Part shown: positions 16,108 through 28,069 of the stretch, piece after piece | Layout: every line of letters begins with the position of its first letter | How positions within the stretch are numbered: the first letter of the stretch is position 1 | NCBI RefSeq assembly: GCF_021246465.1 | Contig: NZ_JAHRHK010000010.1 | Span: 1 to 64,000 of the forward strand | DNA length: 64,000 nt | Direction of reading: 5' to 3' | DNA from: Nocardioides sp. R-C-SC26 | GTDB lineage: Bacteria > Actinomycetota > Actinomycetes > Propionibacteriales > Nocardioidaceae | Position numbers and translations under genes: made by a program | The notes under the pieces: model-generated | The model's input: the letters and a program-made list of their open reading frames with translations, nothing else | Databases searched by the model: none | What the model was told of the DNA's origin: nothing

Positions 16108-16821
16108 ATGCTGGCTACCACTCGGCACGGCGCTGTCGCCGTCCTCGAACTGCAGCGCCCCGAGCGCCGCAACGCCCTCGACCTGACGTTGTGCCGCGAG
16201 ATCGACGCGGCGGCGCGGGCAGCGGTACAGGACGGGGCACGGGTCCTGGTCGTCACTGGGCAGGGTTCCTCCTTCTGCTCCGGCGCGGACCTCACCGGGG
16301 TGTACGGCGATGAGTTCCTGCAAGCGCTCTACGGCATGTTGCACGGCCTGACCCGCCTGCCGGTACCGATCATCGCCGCGGTCAACGGGCCGGCGATCGG
16401 TGCAGGGACCCAGCTGGCCCTCGCGTGCGATCTGCGAGTCGCCGACGAGTCGGCCAAGTTCGCCGTCCCCACCGCCCGCAACGGCATGGCCGTCGACGCC
16501 TGGACGATCCGGACGTTGGCCGCAGTCGCCGGGCACGGCCGGGCACGCCGGGTGATGCTCGCGGCGGCGACGATCGAACGCGACGAGGCCCTTGCGTGCG
16601 GACTCGCCGATCGCCCCGGAACCCTCGACGACGCCCTGGCCTGGGCCCAGGAACTGGCCGCACTGGCGCCGTTGACGCTGGCGCACAACAAGCTCGTGCT
16701 CAACGGGGGCGAGGACGACGCTGTCGACGCGACGTTCGCCGCCTGCTGGGCCAGCGACGACGTCCGCGAAGCGGCGGCGGCGCGCAGCGAGAAGCGTGCG
16801 CCCGTCTTCGCCGGTCGCTGA
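16108..16821 (+). CDS. Enoyl-CoA hydratase/isomerase family protein
   Basis: A 237-residue crotonase-fold protein. It has the CoA-pocket segment LQRPERRNALDLTL, the oxyanion-hole motif SFCSGADLTG and a second oxyanion motif NGPAIGAGTQLALACDLRVA. The usual glutamates of true hydratases are not clearly placed (the region reads AKFAVPTARNGMAVDAW), so an isomerase or other crotonase reaction is possible. Mycobacterial homologues are often annotated EchA6-like. It is close to the isomerase gene upstream but probably has its own promoter. Confidence 0.8.
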   Translation: MLATTRHGAVAVLELQRPERRNALDLTLCREIDAAARAAVQDGARVLVVTGQGSSFCSGADLTGVYGDEFLQALYGMLHGLTRLPVPIIAAVNGPAIGAGTQLALACDLRVADESAKFAVPTARNGMAVDAWTIRTLAAVAGHGRARRVMLAAATIERDEALACGLADRPGTLDDALAWAQELAALAPLTLAHNKLVLNGGEDDAVDATFAACWASDDVREAAAARSEKRAPVFAGR

Positions 16822-16831
16822 GTAGCTGAGA

Positions 16832-18565
16832 GTGCCGACGATGCCGACAGCCGCGCGCCTCGGCTCCGCCACGCGGACCATGCGAACGCGACTCCGGCCA
16901 GCCGGCCCGGTTCTGGTCCGCGCTGCGGTCTGTCTCGGCATCGCCGTCCTGCTGTCACTGCCGTTGGCGTTCACCTGGGCCGTCACCCACACCGAGGTGC
17001 GCGAGCAGATCGGGACCTCCCCCACGACGTTCTCCCTCACCACCGGCGGCCACAGCGAGCTCCGGCTCGGTATCGCGGGCACGGTGTACGTCCCCCAGTC
17101 GTGGGGTCCTGTCGGACTGATCGCGCAGGTCGAGGGCCCCGGCGACCCGGGTGCCGGTGACGGCGACCTCGCGAACTACGTGCGACCCGAGATGCTCCAG
17201 CTCTACACGGGTCTCTTCCACGACCCTCAGGCCGCCGTCGACCAGTACATCGAGAGGGTCGAGCAGGAGTTCCGGCGCCAGATGGTCGTCTCCTGCCTGG
17301 TGCTGGGCTGCCTCGGTGGGGTGGTGCTCTTCGGCCTGTCCTACCTCCTTCCGCTACGCCACCAGCGGGCCCACGACCACTGGCGTGTGCGCATCGCCGG
17401 CTCGGTCGTCGTCGTGCTCGTCGCCACGACCGGACTCGCATGGGTCCAGGTCACCTCGGCAGAGGGGAACGGCAGACCGTCGGACGGCGCCTACGCCCTC
17501 ACCGTCCTCGACGGCACCCTCGCTGCGGGGAGCACGACCAACAGCCCGCTGCTGCGCGCGCTTCTGGGCGGCGCGCTCGCCAAGTCGCAGGTGCTCGTGG
17601 ATCGCCAGGAGGCCGCCGACAGCGACTACCGCACCCGCGCCGAAGCCGCACTGCGCGGCCAGGCCTCGGCGATGAGCGGGCCTCGGGAGGGCGAGCTCGC
17701 GGTGTTGATGCAGTCGGACATGCACTGCAACACCACGATGATCAAGCTCCAGCGCCAGGTGCGTTCGATGCTGACCGAGGAGTTCGGCGCCGAGGTGCCG
17801 GCGGCCCTCGCGATCGCGGGTGACCTGACCACGAACGGCACCGCCGCCGAAGGCACGTGCATCCGCGACGAGGCGGCGATCGCGGGCGATCGTCCGGTCG
17901 CGGCGATCATCGGGAACCACGAGAGCGACACCAGCCTGGCGCAGATGAAGGACGCCGACATGACGGTGCTCGAGGGCGAGACCGAGGACGTCGGCGGCGT
18001 GCGCATCCTCGGCGACGGCGACCCCGCGCGCACGGAGCTGTTCGGCCCGACGGCGTTGCGCGGTACCGAGACCCAGGCCGATGTCGGCACCCGGCTCTTC
18101 GACGTCGCGTCCGAGGCAGGCGACGACCGTCCTGATCTCGTCCTCATGCACGAGGCCTACTCGGCGGCCGCCTTCCTCGACGTCGGCGACATGCGCGAGT
18201 TCCTCGACGGGACGCCGCGTGATCTCACCACCCCCGTCGAGGACGACGTCCGCGACCTCCCCGCGGGCGCGATCTTCTACGGCCACTGGCACCGCGACGT
18301 GCCGCCCGCCGTGGTGTGGAACAGCGACGGCACCTGGACGCTGGTGATGGAGCTCGACACCTCCGGTGGCGCGGTCGCCACACCGACGCTGACCGACTTC
18401 TCGACGCCGTGGACCAGCCCGGCACAGGCTGCCTCGTTCCCGGTGATCTTCCTCGACGAGGAGACCCGGCTCGTCACGGGCTACCAGCTCTACCGGTTCA
18501 CACCCGCCGGCGAGGTCGAGGTCGAGCCGCGGGTGGAGGTCGGGGTGCCGCCGTCCACCGCCTGA
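16832..18565 (+). CDS. Membrane-anchored calcineurin-like metallophosphoesterase
   Basis: A 577-residue protein. Three hydrophobic segments (about residues 31-50, 150-168 and 187-205) frame an outer loop and place the C-terminal phosphoesterase domain on one membrane face. Metal-site motifs are DMHCN (residues 296-300; variant of DxH), GDLTTNG (330-336), GNHES (361-365) and GHWH (484-487), all five blocks of a binuclear metallophosphatase. The substrate is unknown. It starts at GTG 10 bp after the hydratase stop; an ATG at 16841 is an alternative. Confidence 0.8.
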   Translation: MPTMPTAARLGSATRTMRTRLRPAGPVLVRAAVCLGIAVLLSLPLAFTWAVTHTEVREQIGTSPTTFSLTTGGHSELRLGIAGTVYVPQSWGPVGLIAQVEGPGDPGAGDGDLANYVRPEMLQLYTGLFHDPQAAVDQYIERVEQEFRRQMVVSCLVLGCLGGVVLFGLSYLLPLRHQRAHDHWRVRIAGSVVVVLVATTGLAWVQVTSAEGNGRPSDGAYALTVLDGTLAAGSTTNSPLLRALLGGALAKSQVLVDRQEAADSDYRTRAEAALRGQASAMSGPREGELAVLMQSDMHCNTTMIKLQRQVRSMLTEEFGAEVPAALAIAGDLTTNGTAAEGTCIRDEAAIAGDRPVAAIIGNHESDTSLAQMKDADMTVLEGETEDVGGVRILGDGDPARTELFGPTALRGTETQADVGTRLFDVASEAGDDRPDLVLMHEAYSAAAFLDVGDMREFLDGTPRDLTTPVEDDVRDLPAGAIFYGHWHRDVPPAVVWNSDGTWTLVMELDTSGGAVATPTLTDFSTPWTSPAQAASFPVIFLDEETRLVTGYQLYRFTPAGEVEVEPRVEVGVPPSTA

Positions 18566-18594
18566 ATCCAGGCACGACGACTCCCCGAGCCGCC

Positions 18595-21047
<2,453 letters not shown>

Positions 21048-21686
21048 TCAGCGTGCCGGCGGATGCTTGACCGAGAACAGCGCAGCCTGGGTGCGACTCG
21101 AGAGCCCCAGTTTGGCGAGCAACGCCGAGACGTAGTTCTTCACCGTCTTCTCGGCGAGGAACATCTCGGCTGCGATCTGACGGTTCGTCATGCCCTCGCC
21201 GATCAGCGCGAGGATCCGCTGCTCCTGGGAGGTGAGCTGGTCCAGCTCCTCGTCGACCGGCGGACCACTGCGCATCCGCTCCAGCACGGTCGCCGTCACG
21301 TGTGGATCCAGTGTCGACTGACCCTCCGCCACACGGCGTACGGTGTCGATCAGGTCGTTGCCGCGCACCTGCTTCAAGACGTAACCCGACGCACCCGCCA
21401 TGATCGCCGCGAACACCGCGTCGTCATCGTCGTACGACGTCAGGATCAGACTGCGCACCTCCGGATGGGAGGAGCGGATGTCACGGCAGAGGTCGATTCC
21501 CGAACCGTCGGGCAGCCTCCCGTCGAGGATGGCGACATCGGGGCGCAGGGCCGGGATTCGCACGGCGGCCTCCGCGATGGTGCCGGCCTCCCCGACGATC
21601 TCGATGTCGGACTCGAACTCGAGGAGGTCGCGGATGCCACGACGCACGACCTCGTGATCGTCGAGAAGGAAGACCCGGATGCTCAC
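21048..21686 (-). CDS. NarL/DevR-family response regulator
   Basis: A 212-residue regulator with a receiver domain (acidic pocket Asp9-Asp10, phospho-acceptor Asp55 in VAILDGRLPDGSG, Lys109 in GYVLKQV) and a LuxR-type helix-turn-helix (about residues 145-205, LTSQEQRILALIGEGMTNRQIA, KTVKNYVSALLAKLGL). It resembles DevR/DosR of mycobacteria. The GTG start is supported by TACGTT with a 6-base spacer in front, a leaderless arrangement. It is the first gene of the operon with the kinase and CPBP protease, and is divergent from cydA. Confidence 0.87.
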   Translation of the reverse strand: MSIRVFLLDDHEVVRRGIRDLLEFESDIEIVGEAGTIAEAAVRIPALRPDVAILDGRLPDGSGIDLCRDIRSSHPEVRSLILTSYDDDDAVFAAIMAGASGYVLKQVRGNDLIDTVRRVAEGQSTLDPHVTATVLERMRSGPPVDEELDQLTSQEQRILALIGEGMTNRQIAAEMFLAEKTVKNYVSALLAKLGLSSRTQAALFSVKHPPAR

Positions 21687-21919
21687 GAGACCAACGTAGC
21701 CAACCGAGGGCGCGCAGGCCGGACAGTCGGGGCCCCTGGCCCCCGGGACTTGGCCCCTGCGGAGGCAGGACCTTCGACCCTCCATCGGCATGGTCGGTCG
21801 GCGGATCGTTGAGCGATGAGCTCCACCTCGAGCGTCCCCAGACGCCCGGGTTCGGCCGCTGACCGCATCCCGTCGTCCGGGTCGGGTGGCAGTCGCTACG
21901 CACGAGGCGGGCTACCACC

Positions 21920-21936
21920 GATCGCGCGGCGCGATC
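21920..21936. repeat. Perfect 17-bp palindrome upstream of cydA
   Basis: GATCGCGCGGCGCGATC has 8-bp arms around a single central G. It lies 189 bases before the cydA start, next to a second inverted repeat. It looks like an operator for a dimeric regulator; no known consensus was matched. Confidence 0.55.
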
Positions 21937-21940
21937 TCGA

Positions 21941-21963
21941 GGACCTGGTCTGGTGACCGGTCC
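21941..21963. repeat. Inverted repeat/hairpin upstream of cydA
   Basis: GGACCTGGTC pairs with GACCGGTCC through 9 base pairs with one bulged T and a TGGT loop. It starts four bases after the palindrome at 21920-21936. It could be a regulator site or a transcript hairpin if a promoter lies further upstream. Confidence 0.45.
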
Positions 21964-22125
21964 TGGTTCGCCACGCAAATCGAGGGGTCCATGGGCCCGG
22001 CCTCCCCGGACCAGCGACGCATGGGTCGATGACCACCGACCGTGTCGGGCGGCGCGGTCCCGCGCTTAGCGTCGGAGCAGGGCCCCAGCAGTGCCCGGTG
22101 GGGACCTCGACGAAGGAGCAACAAC

Positions 22126-23616
22126 GTGGATCCGACCGACATCGCCCGGTGGCAGTTCGCCATCACCACCGTGTACCACTTCCTGTTCGTGCCGGTCAGC
22201 ATCGGCCTGTCGGCCATGGTCGCCGGGTACCAGACCGCCTGGCGCCGCACGGGCAACGAGCAGTGGCTGCGCCTGACCAGGTTCTTCGGGAAGCTCTTCC
22301 TGATCAACTTCGCGATCGGTGTCGTCACTGGCATCGTCCAGGAGTTCCAGTTCGGGATGAACTGGAGCGACTACTCGCGGTTCGTCGGTGACGTCTTCGG
22401 CGCCCCGTTGGCGATCGAGGGCCTGCTCGCGTTCTTCCTGGAGTCGACCTTCCTCGGCCTGTGGATCTTCGGGTGGGGTCGGCTCCCCGCTCCGCTGCAC
22501 AACGCGTGCATCTGGCTGGTGCATGCCGGCACGGTGTTCTCCGCCTACTTCATCCTCGCCGCGAACTCCTGGATGCAGCACCCCGTCGGGTACGGCTACA
22601 ACCCCGAGACCGGTCGAGCGGAGATGAACGACTTCGCGGCGGTCATGTTCAACAAGGTCCAACTGGCGACCTTCCCGCATGTGATGTTCTCCGCCTACCT
22701 GACGGCGGCAGCGGTGGTCGTCGGGATCGGCGTCTGGCACCTGCGCCGGCTCGATCGGCCCGCGAGCGACGGCGGTGACGCGGTCGTCGTGCCGCGCAGT
22801 GCCGAGCAGCGAGCGGACGAGGTCTCCCTGTACCGCAAGGCCGTGCGAACGGGAGCGGTGCTCGCCCTCGTGGCAGGCCTCGGGGTCGTTCTCTCCGGTG
22901 ACGTCCAGGGCAAGGTGATGACCGAGGTGCAGCCGATGAAAATGGCTGCGGCCGAGGGGCTCTACCGCTCCGAGGAGGGCGCGGACTTCTCGCTGCTGAC
23001 GGTCGGCACCCTGGACGGCTCCGAGGAGCGGTTCGCGATCACCGTGCCGAACCTGCTGTCGTTCCTGGCCACGGGCAGCTTCGGTGGTCGGGTCGAGGGG
23101 ATCACCGACCTGCGGGAGACCTACCGCGCGACCTACGGTCAGGACCCCGGGGCGGCGTACTACTCCCCCGGCGACTACACACCGACCATCCCGCTGACCT
23201 ACTGGACGTTCCGTCTGATGATCGGCACCGGCATGGCCGCCCTGGCGATCGCCGGCTGGATCCTGTGGGCGACCCGGAGATCAGCGGCAGCCCCGATCAA
23301 CCGACTGACCATCGGGCTCGCCGTCGCGCTTCCCTTCCTGCCGCTGCTGGCCAACTCCTTCGGATGGATCTTCACCGAGGTCGGACGTCAGCCCTGGGCC
23401 GTCTTCGGACTGATGACCACCGAGAGCGCCGTCTCGCCCGGCGTCTCGGCCGGAGAGATGCTCACCTCGCTGGTCGTGCTCACCGCCGTGTACGGCGTGC
23501 TCGCCGTGATCGAGGGACGTCTGCTCCTCACCTACATCCGACGCGGAGCCGAGCCCGCGCCCGTGGACGCCGACGTCGTGCGGCCCGTCGACGCGCCGCT
23601 CGCCGTCGCGTACTGA
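22126..23616 (+). CDS. cydA: Cytochrome bd ubiquinol oxidase subunit I
   Basis: CydA is the heme-bearing subunit of the high-affinity bd-type quinol:O2 oxidoreductase. This 496-residue protein has the N-terminal ARWQFAITTVYHFLFVPVSIGL with the heme-ligand histidine His18, the GKVMTEVQPMKMAAAEGLY segment with the heme b558 ligand Met, and the GWIFTEVGRQPWAVFGLMTT motif; the Q-loop is of the short type. The GTG start has AAGGAG eight bases upstream. A longer upstream reading frame lacks family similarity. First gene of the cydA-cydB-cydDC operon. Confidence 0.95.
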   Translation: MDPTDIARWQFAITTVYHFLFVPVSIGLSAMVAGYQTAWRRTGNEQWLRLTRFFGKLFLINFAIGVVTGIVQEFQFGMNWSDYSRFVGDVFGAPLAIEGLLAFFLESTFLGLWIFGWGRLPAPLHNACIWLVHAGTVFSAYFILAANSWMQHPVGYGYNPETGRAEMNDFAAVMFNKVQLATFPHVMFSAYLTAAAVVVGIGVWHLRRLDRPASDGGDAVVVPRSAEQRADEVSLYRKAVRTGAVLALVAGLGVVLSGDVQGKVMTEVQPMKMAAAEGLYRSEEGADFSLLTVGTLDGSEERFAITVPNLLSFLATGSFGGRVEGITDLRETYRATYGQDPGAAYYSPGDYTPTIPLTYWTFRLMIGTGMAALAIAGWILWATRRSAAAPINRLTIGLAVALPFLPLLANSFGWIFTEVGRQPWAVFGLMTTESAVSPGVSAGEMLTSLVVLTAVYGVLAVIEGRLLLTYIRRGAEPAPVDADVVRPVDAPLAVAY

Positions 23617-23647
23617 CCGCCCCCTCGTCGCGCTGAGGAGTCTGGAC

Positions 23648-24664
23648 ATGGAACTCACCACCATCTGGTTCGTGCTGATCGCTGCGCTGTGGATCGGCTA
23701 CTTCACCCTCGAGGGCTTCGACTTCGGAGTCGGCATGCTCCTCCCGGTGCTCGCCGAGGACGATGCCGAGCGTCGGGTACTGATCAACACCATCGGGCCG
23801 GTCTGGGACGGCAACGAGGTGTGGCTGCTCGTCGCCGGTGGCGCGACGTTCGCGGCGTTCCCCGAGTGGTACGCGACGCTCTTCAGCGGGTTCTACCTGC
23901 CCCTGCTCCTCATCCTGGTCGCGCTCATCGTGCGCGGACTCGCGTTCGAGTACCGCGCCAAACGTGACGACGACCGCTGGCGCGCGCGGTGGGACGTCGC
24001 GATCGTCGTCGGTTCGGTCGTGCCGGCACTCCTGTGGGGCGTCGCCTTCGCCAACATCGTGCGCGGCGTGCCCATCGACGCCGACCTGGAGTACGCCGGA
24101 GGGTTCCTCACCCTGCTCAATCCCTACGCCCTGCTCGGTGGCATCACCACCCTCCTGCTCTTCCTGACCCACGGGGCGGTCTTCATCAGCCTCAAGACCG
24201 ACGGCCGCATCCGACACGCCGCCCGCGAGCTCGGCATCGGACTCGGTGCCCTCGCCGCAGTCGCGGCCGTCGCCTTCCTGGCCTGGACCCAGGTCTCGAC
24301 CGGCACCACCGCCTCCGCCGTCGTCTTCCTCGCAGCGGCCGCCGGGCTGGTCGCCGCGCTGCTGGCGCTGCTGCGCGGGAACGAGGGGTGGGCCTTCACC
24401 GGAACGTTCCTCGCGATCGCCCTCGCGGTCGCCGGTCTGTTCGTGGCCCTGTTCCCCGACGTCATGCCGACCACGCTCGCCGACGGCACGGCGCTGACCA
24501 CGACGAACGCGGCGGCCACGGCCTACACGCTGAAGATCATGACCGTCGTCGCCGCGCTCTTCACCCCGGTCGTCGTGGGCTACCAGGCCTGGTCCTACTG
24601 GGTCTTCCGCAAGCGGATCAGCGTGCACCACATCCCCGTGGCCGCCGAGTCGGTGTCGGTGTGA
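23648..24664 (+). CDS. cydB: Cytochrome bd ubiquinol oxidase subunit II
   Basis: A 338-residue polytopic membrane protein with the CydB hallmarks: WIGYFTLEGFDFGVGMLLP near the N-terminus, NTIGPVWDGNEVWLLVAGGATFAAFP and the RGLAFEYRAK segment. It pairs with CydA to form the oxidase. It begins 31 bp after cydA with GAGGAG upstream of the ATG, and its TGA overlaps the GTG of the cydDC gene. Confidence 0.95.
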   Translation: MELTTIWFVLIAALWIGYFTLEGFDFGVGMLLPVLAEDDAERRVLINTIGPVWDGNEVWLLVAGGATFAAFPEWYATLFSGFYLPLLLILVALIVRGLAFEYRAKRDDDRWRARWDVAIVVGSVVPALLWGVAFANIVRGVPIDADLEYAGGFLTLLNPYALLGGITTLLLFLTHGAVFISLKTDGRIRHAARELGIGLGALAAVAAVAFLAWTQVSTGTTASAVVFLAAAAGLVAALLALLRGNEGWAFTGTFLAIALAVAGLFVALFPDVMPTTLADGTALTTTNAAATAYTLKIMTVVAALFTPVVVGYQAWSYWVFRKRISVHHIPVAAESVSV

Positions 24665-27600
24665 GACCCACAGATCCACGGCTGCGGACGTTCCTCGCAC
24701 CCGCACGCACTGCTCTCGCGGGGGTCATCGTGTCCGGCACCGTGGGAGCGCTGCTCGTGATCGCCCAGGCGTTCCTCCTCACGGATCTGGTGGTGGCGAT
24801 GGTCCGAGGCACCGACCTCCGCGTGCCCGCGGTCGCTGTGACCGTCGTCCTGGCCGCGCGTGGGATGGCGACGTGGGCCGGTGAGGTCGCGGCTGCTCGC
24901 GCCGCAGCACGCGTCGGTACCGACCTGCGCCGCAGGCTGCTGGCGTCGGCGTTGGAGCGCGGTGGCCCGGCGGACGCCGTGCTGGTCACGCGCGGCGTCT
25001 CCGCCGCCGAGCCGTACCTGACCCGGTACCTGCCCGCCGTGGTCCTGGCCGGAGTACTGCCACTGCTGACGGTCGCTGTCATCCTGACCCAGGATCTCCT
25101 CAGTGCCCTCGTGGTGCTGGCCACGCTCCCGCTGGTCCCACTGTTCGGGGCGCTCGTCGGGCTCGCCACTCGTGACCGAGCGCAGGATCAATGGCGTGCT
25201 CTCGACGTCCTCGCCGGTCATTTCCTCGACGTAGTGCGCGGCCTCCCGACACTGGTCGCGCACCGCCGCGCGCGGGCGCAGTCCGCACAGATCGCAGCCA
25301 TGACCGACCGCTACCGGACGGCGTCGAGTGCGACACTGCGCCTGGCCTTCGCCTCGGCAGCGGTGCTCGAGCTCGTCGCGACGCTGTCGGTGGCGCTGGT
25401 GGCCGTCATCGCCGGGGTGCGGCTCGCCTCCGGCGGCCTGGATCTCTCCACCGCGCTGGTGGTGCTGCTGCTCGCCCCAGAGGCGTACTGGCCGCTCCGC
25501 CGGGTCGGAGCGGAGTTCCACGCCGCTGCCGAGGGCGTGGCCACGTTCGAGCAGGCGGTCGCGCGACTCGGCGAGGGTCGTGCGGCCACGCCGACGGCAC
25601 GCGGCGTCGGCACGGCGCCCGTCCCCCTCGACGCGCCGCTCGTGCTCCACGACATCTCCGTCACCTATCCCGATCGCTCCGAGGCGACGCTGTCGGGCAT
25701 CAACGCCGTGCTGCCGGCTCGGGGAATCACGGTGATCACCGGCCCCAGTGGTTGTGGGAAGACGACGCTGCTGCGCGCGATCGCCGGCCTCGCCCCTGCC
25801 CGCGGAACACTGACGCGCGACGGAGTCCCCGCCGCCGGTCCCGCCTGGGAGTGCCAGATCGCCTGGCTCCCGCAGCGCCCCCGTTTCGTGGTGGGAACGG
25901 TCGCCGACAACCTCCTACTCGGATCGACCGAGGTCGAGGAGGCGGAGCTCTGGACCGCATTGCGGCGGGTCGCCTTGGAAGAGCGCGTGCGCGCTCTGCA
26001 CGACGGGATCGACACGCGACTCGGCGAGGACGGAGCCACCCTCTCCGCCGGCGAACGGGCGCGTCTCGCGCTGGCGCGTGCCGTGCTCGGCGTCCGCGCG
26101 GGACGCACCTGGGTACTGCTCGACGAGCCGACAGCCCATGTGGACGACCTGACCGAGCGTGTCGTGGCCGACACCCTGGTCGAACTCGCTCGGGACGCAG
26201 CCGTCGTCGTGGTGGCGCACCGGCCAGCCCTCGTCGGGCTCGCCGACCACGAGATCCGGATCCGCCCGCAGAGCGCGACCCGCCCGAGGGGGGTCGCGAC
26301 CGCGGGCTCGACCTGCACCTCCGCAGGTGCGGGCGCGGACAGGTCGGGTTCCACGGTGGAGCGTCCGAGCGCCCCGTCGTCCACCGCAGGGCCCGAGGGT
26401 CGGCGCGGCCCCTCTCCAGCGGGCCGGTCGGGCTGGTTCGCGACCCTGCTCGCCACCGCGGCCTCCACCTCCGGCGTCGCCCTCACGGCGACGGCCGGAT
26501 GGTTGATCGTGCAGGCATCCGGACACCCGCCCGTCCTCACGATGCTGGTCGCCATCGTCGGCGTCCGTACGTTCGGTCTCGCTCGGCCCCTGCTGCGCTA
26601 CGCCGAGCGTCTGACGTCCCACGACCGCGCCCTGCGCCTCCTGGCACGTCGCCGCGTCGAGGTCTACGACGCCCTCGTGCCACTCACGCCCGCACGACTC
26701 GGTCGGCGACGCGGCGACGTCCTGGCGTCGGTGGTCGACGACGTCGACGCCGTGGTGGACGAGGAACTGCGCGTGCGTCTGCCACGACGCACAGCACTGC
26801 TGGTCATCGCGACGGCGACGGTGACGACCACGCTGTTCGAGCCGCGCGCCGGGCTCGTTGCCGGCGCGTCCGCCATCCTCGCCTGCACGACCGCGTGGGC
26901 GACGGCGCGGTACGTCGCACGACGTTCAGAGCGACGCCTGGTCGCACTGCGTGCCGCCCTCGGCACTCGTGTCGTGGACTCCCTCGAGGCCCGCGACGAG
27001 CTGTGGCTCTGGCAGGGTGCGGACCGTGCGGTCGGCCGTGTCGTCGAGCTCTCGGCGGAGATCGGGCGAGCAGGCTCGCTGAGTGCGCGCGGCGCCGGTG
27101 CGGCCAAGGCGCTCGTGTTCGGCATCACCGGGGCTGCCATGGCCGGTGTCGCCTTGATCCTCGGCCCTGCGGTCGCAGCCGGTGAGATCTCCGCTGCCGT
27201 GTCGGCGCTCGTCGTGCTCGTGCCGCTGGCCCTCAGCGAGGTGATCCTGCCCGTCGCCGACGCCGCCGTCCTGTCGGCCCGCACCGAGGCGGCGGCGGGC
27301 CGGCTGCGTCGACTGGAGACGACTGCTCCCGCAGTGCGCGACACGGTCAGTCGAGCGGTTCGACCACACGATCACGCGCTCTCCCTGGACGCAGCGACCG
27401 TGCGCTGGGAACGCGGCGGTGCTCTGACGGCCGCCATCACGCTGCGTGCGTCAGCCGGGTCCAGGATCGCGCTGGTCGGGCCGAGCGGATGCGGCAAGAG
27501 CACCGCCGCGGCGTTGCTGATGAGATTCCTCGACCCGGTCGATGGGCGGGCGACCCACGGCGACGTCGACCTCCGCGACCTCGGTCTCGACGACGTGCGG

Positions 27601-28035
27601 GCGATGACGGGCCTCGTGGACGACGACCCCCACCTGTTCGCCACCACCGTCGTGGAGAACGTGCGGTTGGCCCGGCCCGACGCGAGCGACGCCGACGTGG
27701 AGGAGGCGGTGCGCCACGCACGCCTCGGCGACTGGCTCGACTCGCTGCCCGCCGGCCTCCACACCTGGATCGGCGCGGGCCACGCCGAGGTGTCAGGAGG
27801 TGAACGGGCCCGGCTCGCGATCGCGCGGTCGTTGCTGGCAGCCCACCCCGTGCTGGTTCTCGACGAGCCCACGGCCCACCTCGATCATGGCACCGCCGTC
27901 GCGCTCGCGGAGGAGCTGCTCACCGGCGAGCGGGGACGCACGGTCGTGTGGATCACCCACGCGGAGGCCGGCCTCGACCTCGTCGACGACGTCGTCCGGC
28001 TCGGAGGCGGGCAACCCGCACTGGCCGGTCGCTGA
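24661..28035 (+). CDS. cydDC: Fused CydDC heterodimeric-type ABC exporter
   Basis: One 1124-residue chain holds both halves of the CydDC exporter, which exports thiols and is needed for assembly of bd oxidase. The first half has a membrane domain (about 1-300) and an ATPase with GPSGCGKTT (361-369), LSAGERARLALARA and LLDEPTAHVDD (from about 486). A low-complexity linker follows (about 540-590). The second half repeats the pattern with GPSGCGKST (940-948), VSGGERARLAIARS and LDEPTAHLDH (from about 1067). Start is GTG overlapping the cydB stop (GTGA). In E. coli these are two genes; fused forms occur in actinobacteria. Confidence 0.92.
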   Translation: MRPTDPRLRTFLAPARTALAGVIVSGTVGALLVIAQAFLLTDLVVAMVRGTDLRVPAVAVTVVLAARGMATWAGEVAAARAAARVGTDLRRRLLASALERGGPADAVLVTRGVSAAEPYLTRYLPAVVLAGVLPLLTVAVILTQDLLSALVVLATLPLVPLFGALVGLATRDRAQDQWRALDVLAGHFLDVVRGLPTLVAHRRARAQSAQIAAMTDRYRTASSATLRLAFASAAVLELVATLSVALVAVIAGVRLASGGLDLSTALVVLLLAPEAYWPLRRVGAEFHAAAEGVATFEQAVARLGEGRAATPTARGVGTAPVPLDAPLVLHDISVTYPDRSEATLSGINAVLPARGITVITGPSGCGKTTLLRAIAGLAPARGTLTRDGVPAAGPAWECQIAWLPQRPRFVVGTVADNLLLGSTEVEEAELWTALRRVALEERVRALHDGIDTRLGEDGATLSAGERARLALARAVLGVRAGRTWVLLDEPTAHVDDLTERVVADTLVELARDAAVVVVAHRPALVGLADHEIRIRPQSATRPRGVATAGSTCTSAGAGADRSGSTVERPSAPSSTAGPEGRRGPSPAGRSGWFATLLATAASTSGVALTATAGWLIVQASGHPPVLTMLVAIVGVRTFGLARPLLRYAERLTSHDRALRLLARRRVEVYDALVPLTPARLGRRRGDVLASVVDDVDAVVDEELRVRLPRRTALLVIATATVTTTLFEPRAGLVAGASAILACTTAWATARYVARRSERRLVALRAALGTRVVDSLEARDELWLWQGADRAVGRVVELSAEIGRAGSLSARGAGAAKALVFGITGAAMAGVALILGPAVAAGEISAAVSALVVLVPLALSEVILPVADAAVLSARTEAAAGRLRRLETTAPAVRDTVSRAVRPHDHALSLDAATVRWERGGALTAAITLRASAGSRIALVGPSGCGKSTAAALLMRFLDPVDGRATHGDVDLRDLGLDDVRAMTGLVDDDPHLFATTVVENVRLARPDASDADVEEAVRHARLGDWLDSLPAGLHTWIGAGHAEVSGGERARLAIARSLLAAHPVLVLDEPTAHLDHGTAVALAEELLTGERGRTVVWITHAEAGLDLVDDVVRLGGGQPALAGR

Positions 28036-28069
28036 CCTCCGCCCGAGCCGCGACCCGGCGCAGCGCGCG

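Larger units (their letters stand above)
21687..22125. promoter_or_regulatory. Divergent control region between the DevR-like operon and cydABDC, 439 bp
   Basis: On the left is the leaderless -10 TACGTT (minus strand, 21693-21698). GC-rich DevR-box-like half sites (GGGGCCCC at 21729-21736; GGGACTTGGCCCC at 21745-21757) lie 40-70 bases before that start. On the right are two inverted repeats (21920-21936, 21941-21963), a near-palindrome GGGTCCATGGGCCC at 21985-21998, a possible cydA -10 TAGCGT at 22067-22072 and the AAGGAG site at 22112-22117. The half-site assignments are weak; the inverted repeats are direct observations. Confidence 0.45.

Noticed and set aside
21745..21757. GGGACTTGGCCCC as a DosR/DevR box
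   Set aside because: Left half fits, but the spacing is one base short and the right half diverges; kept only as a weak note in the control region.
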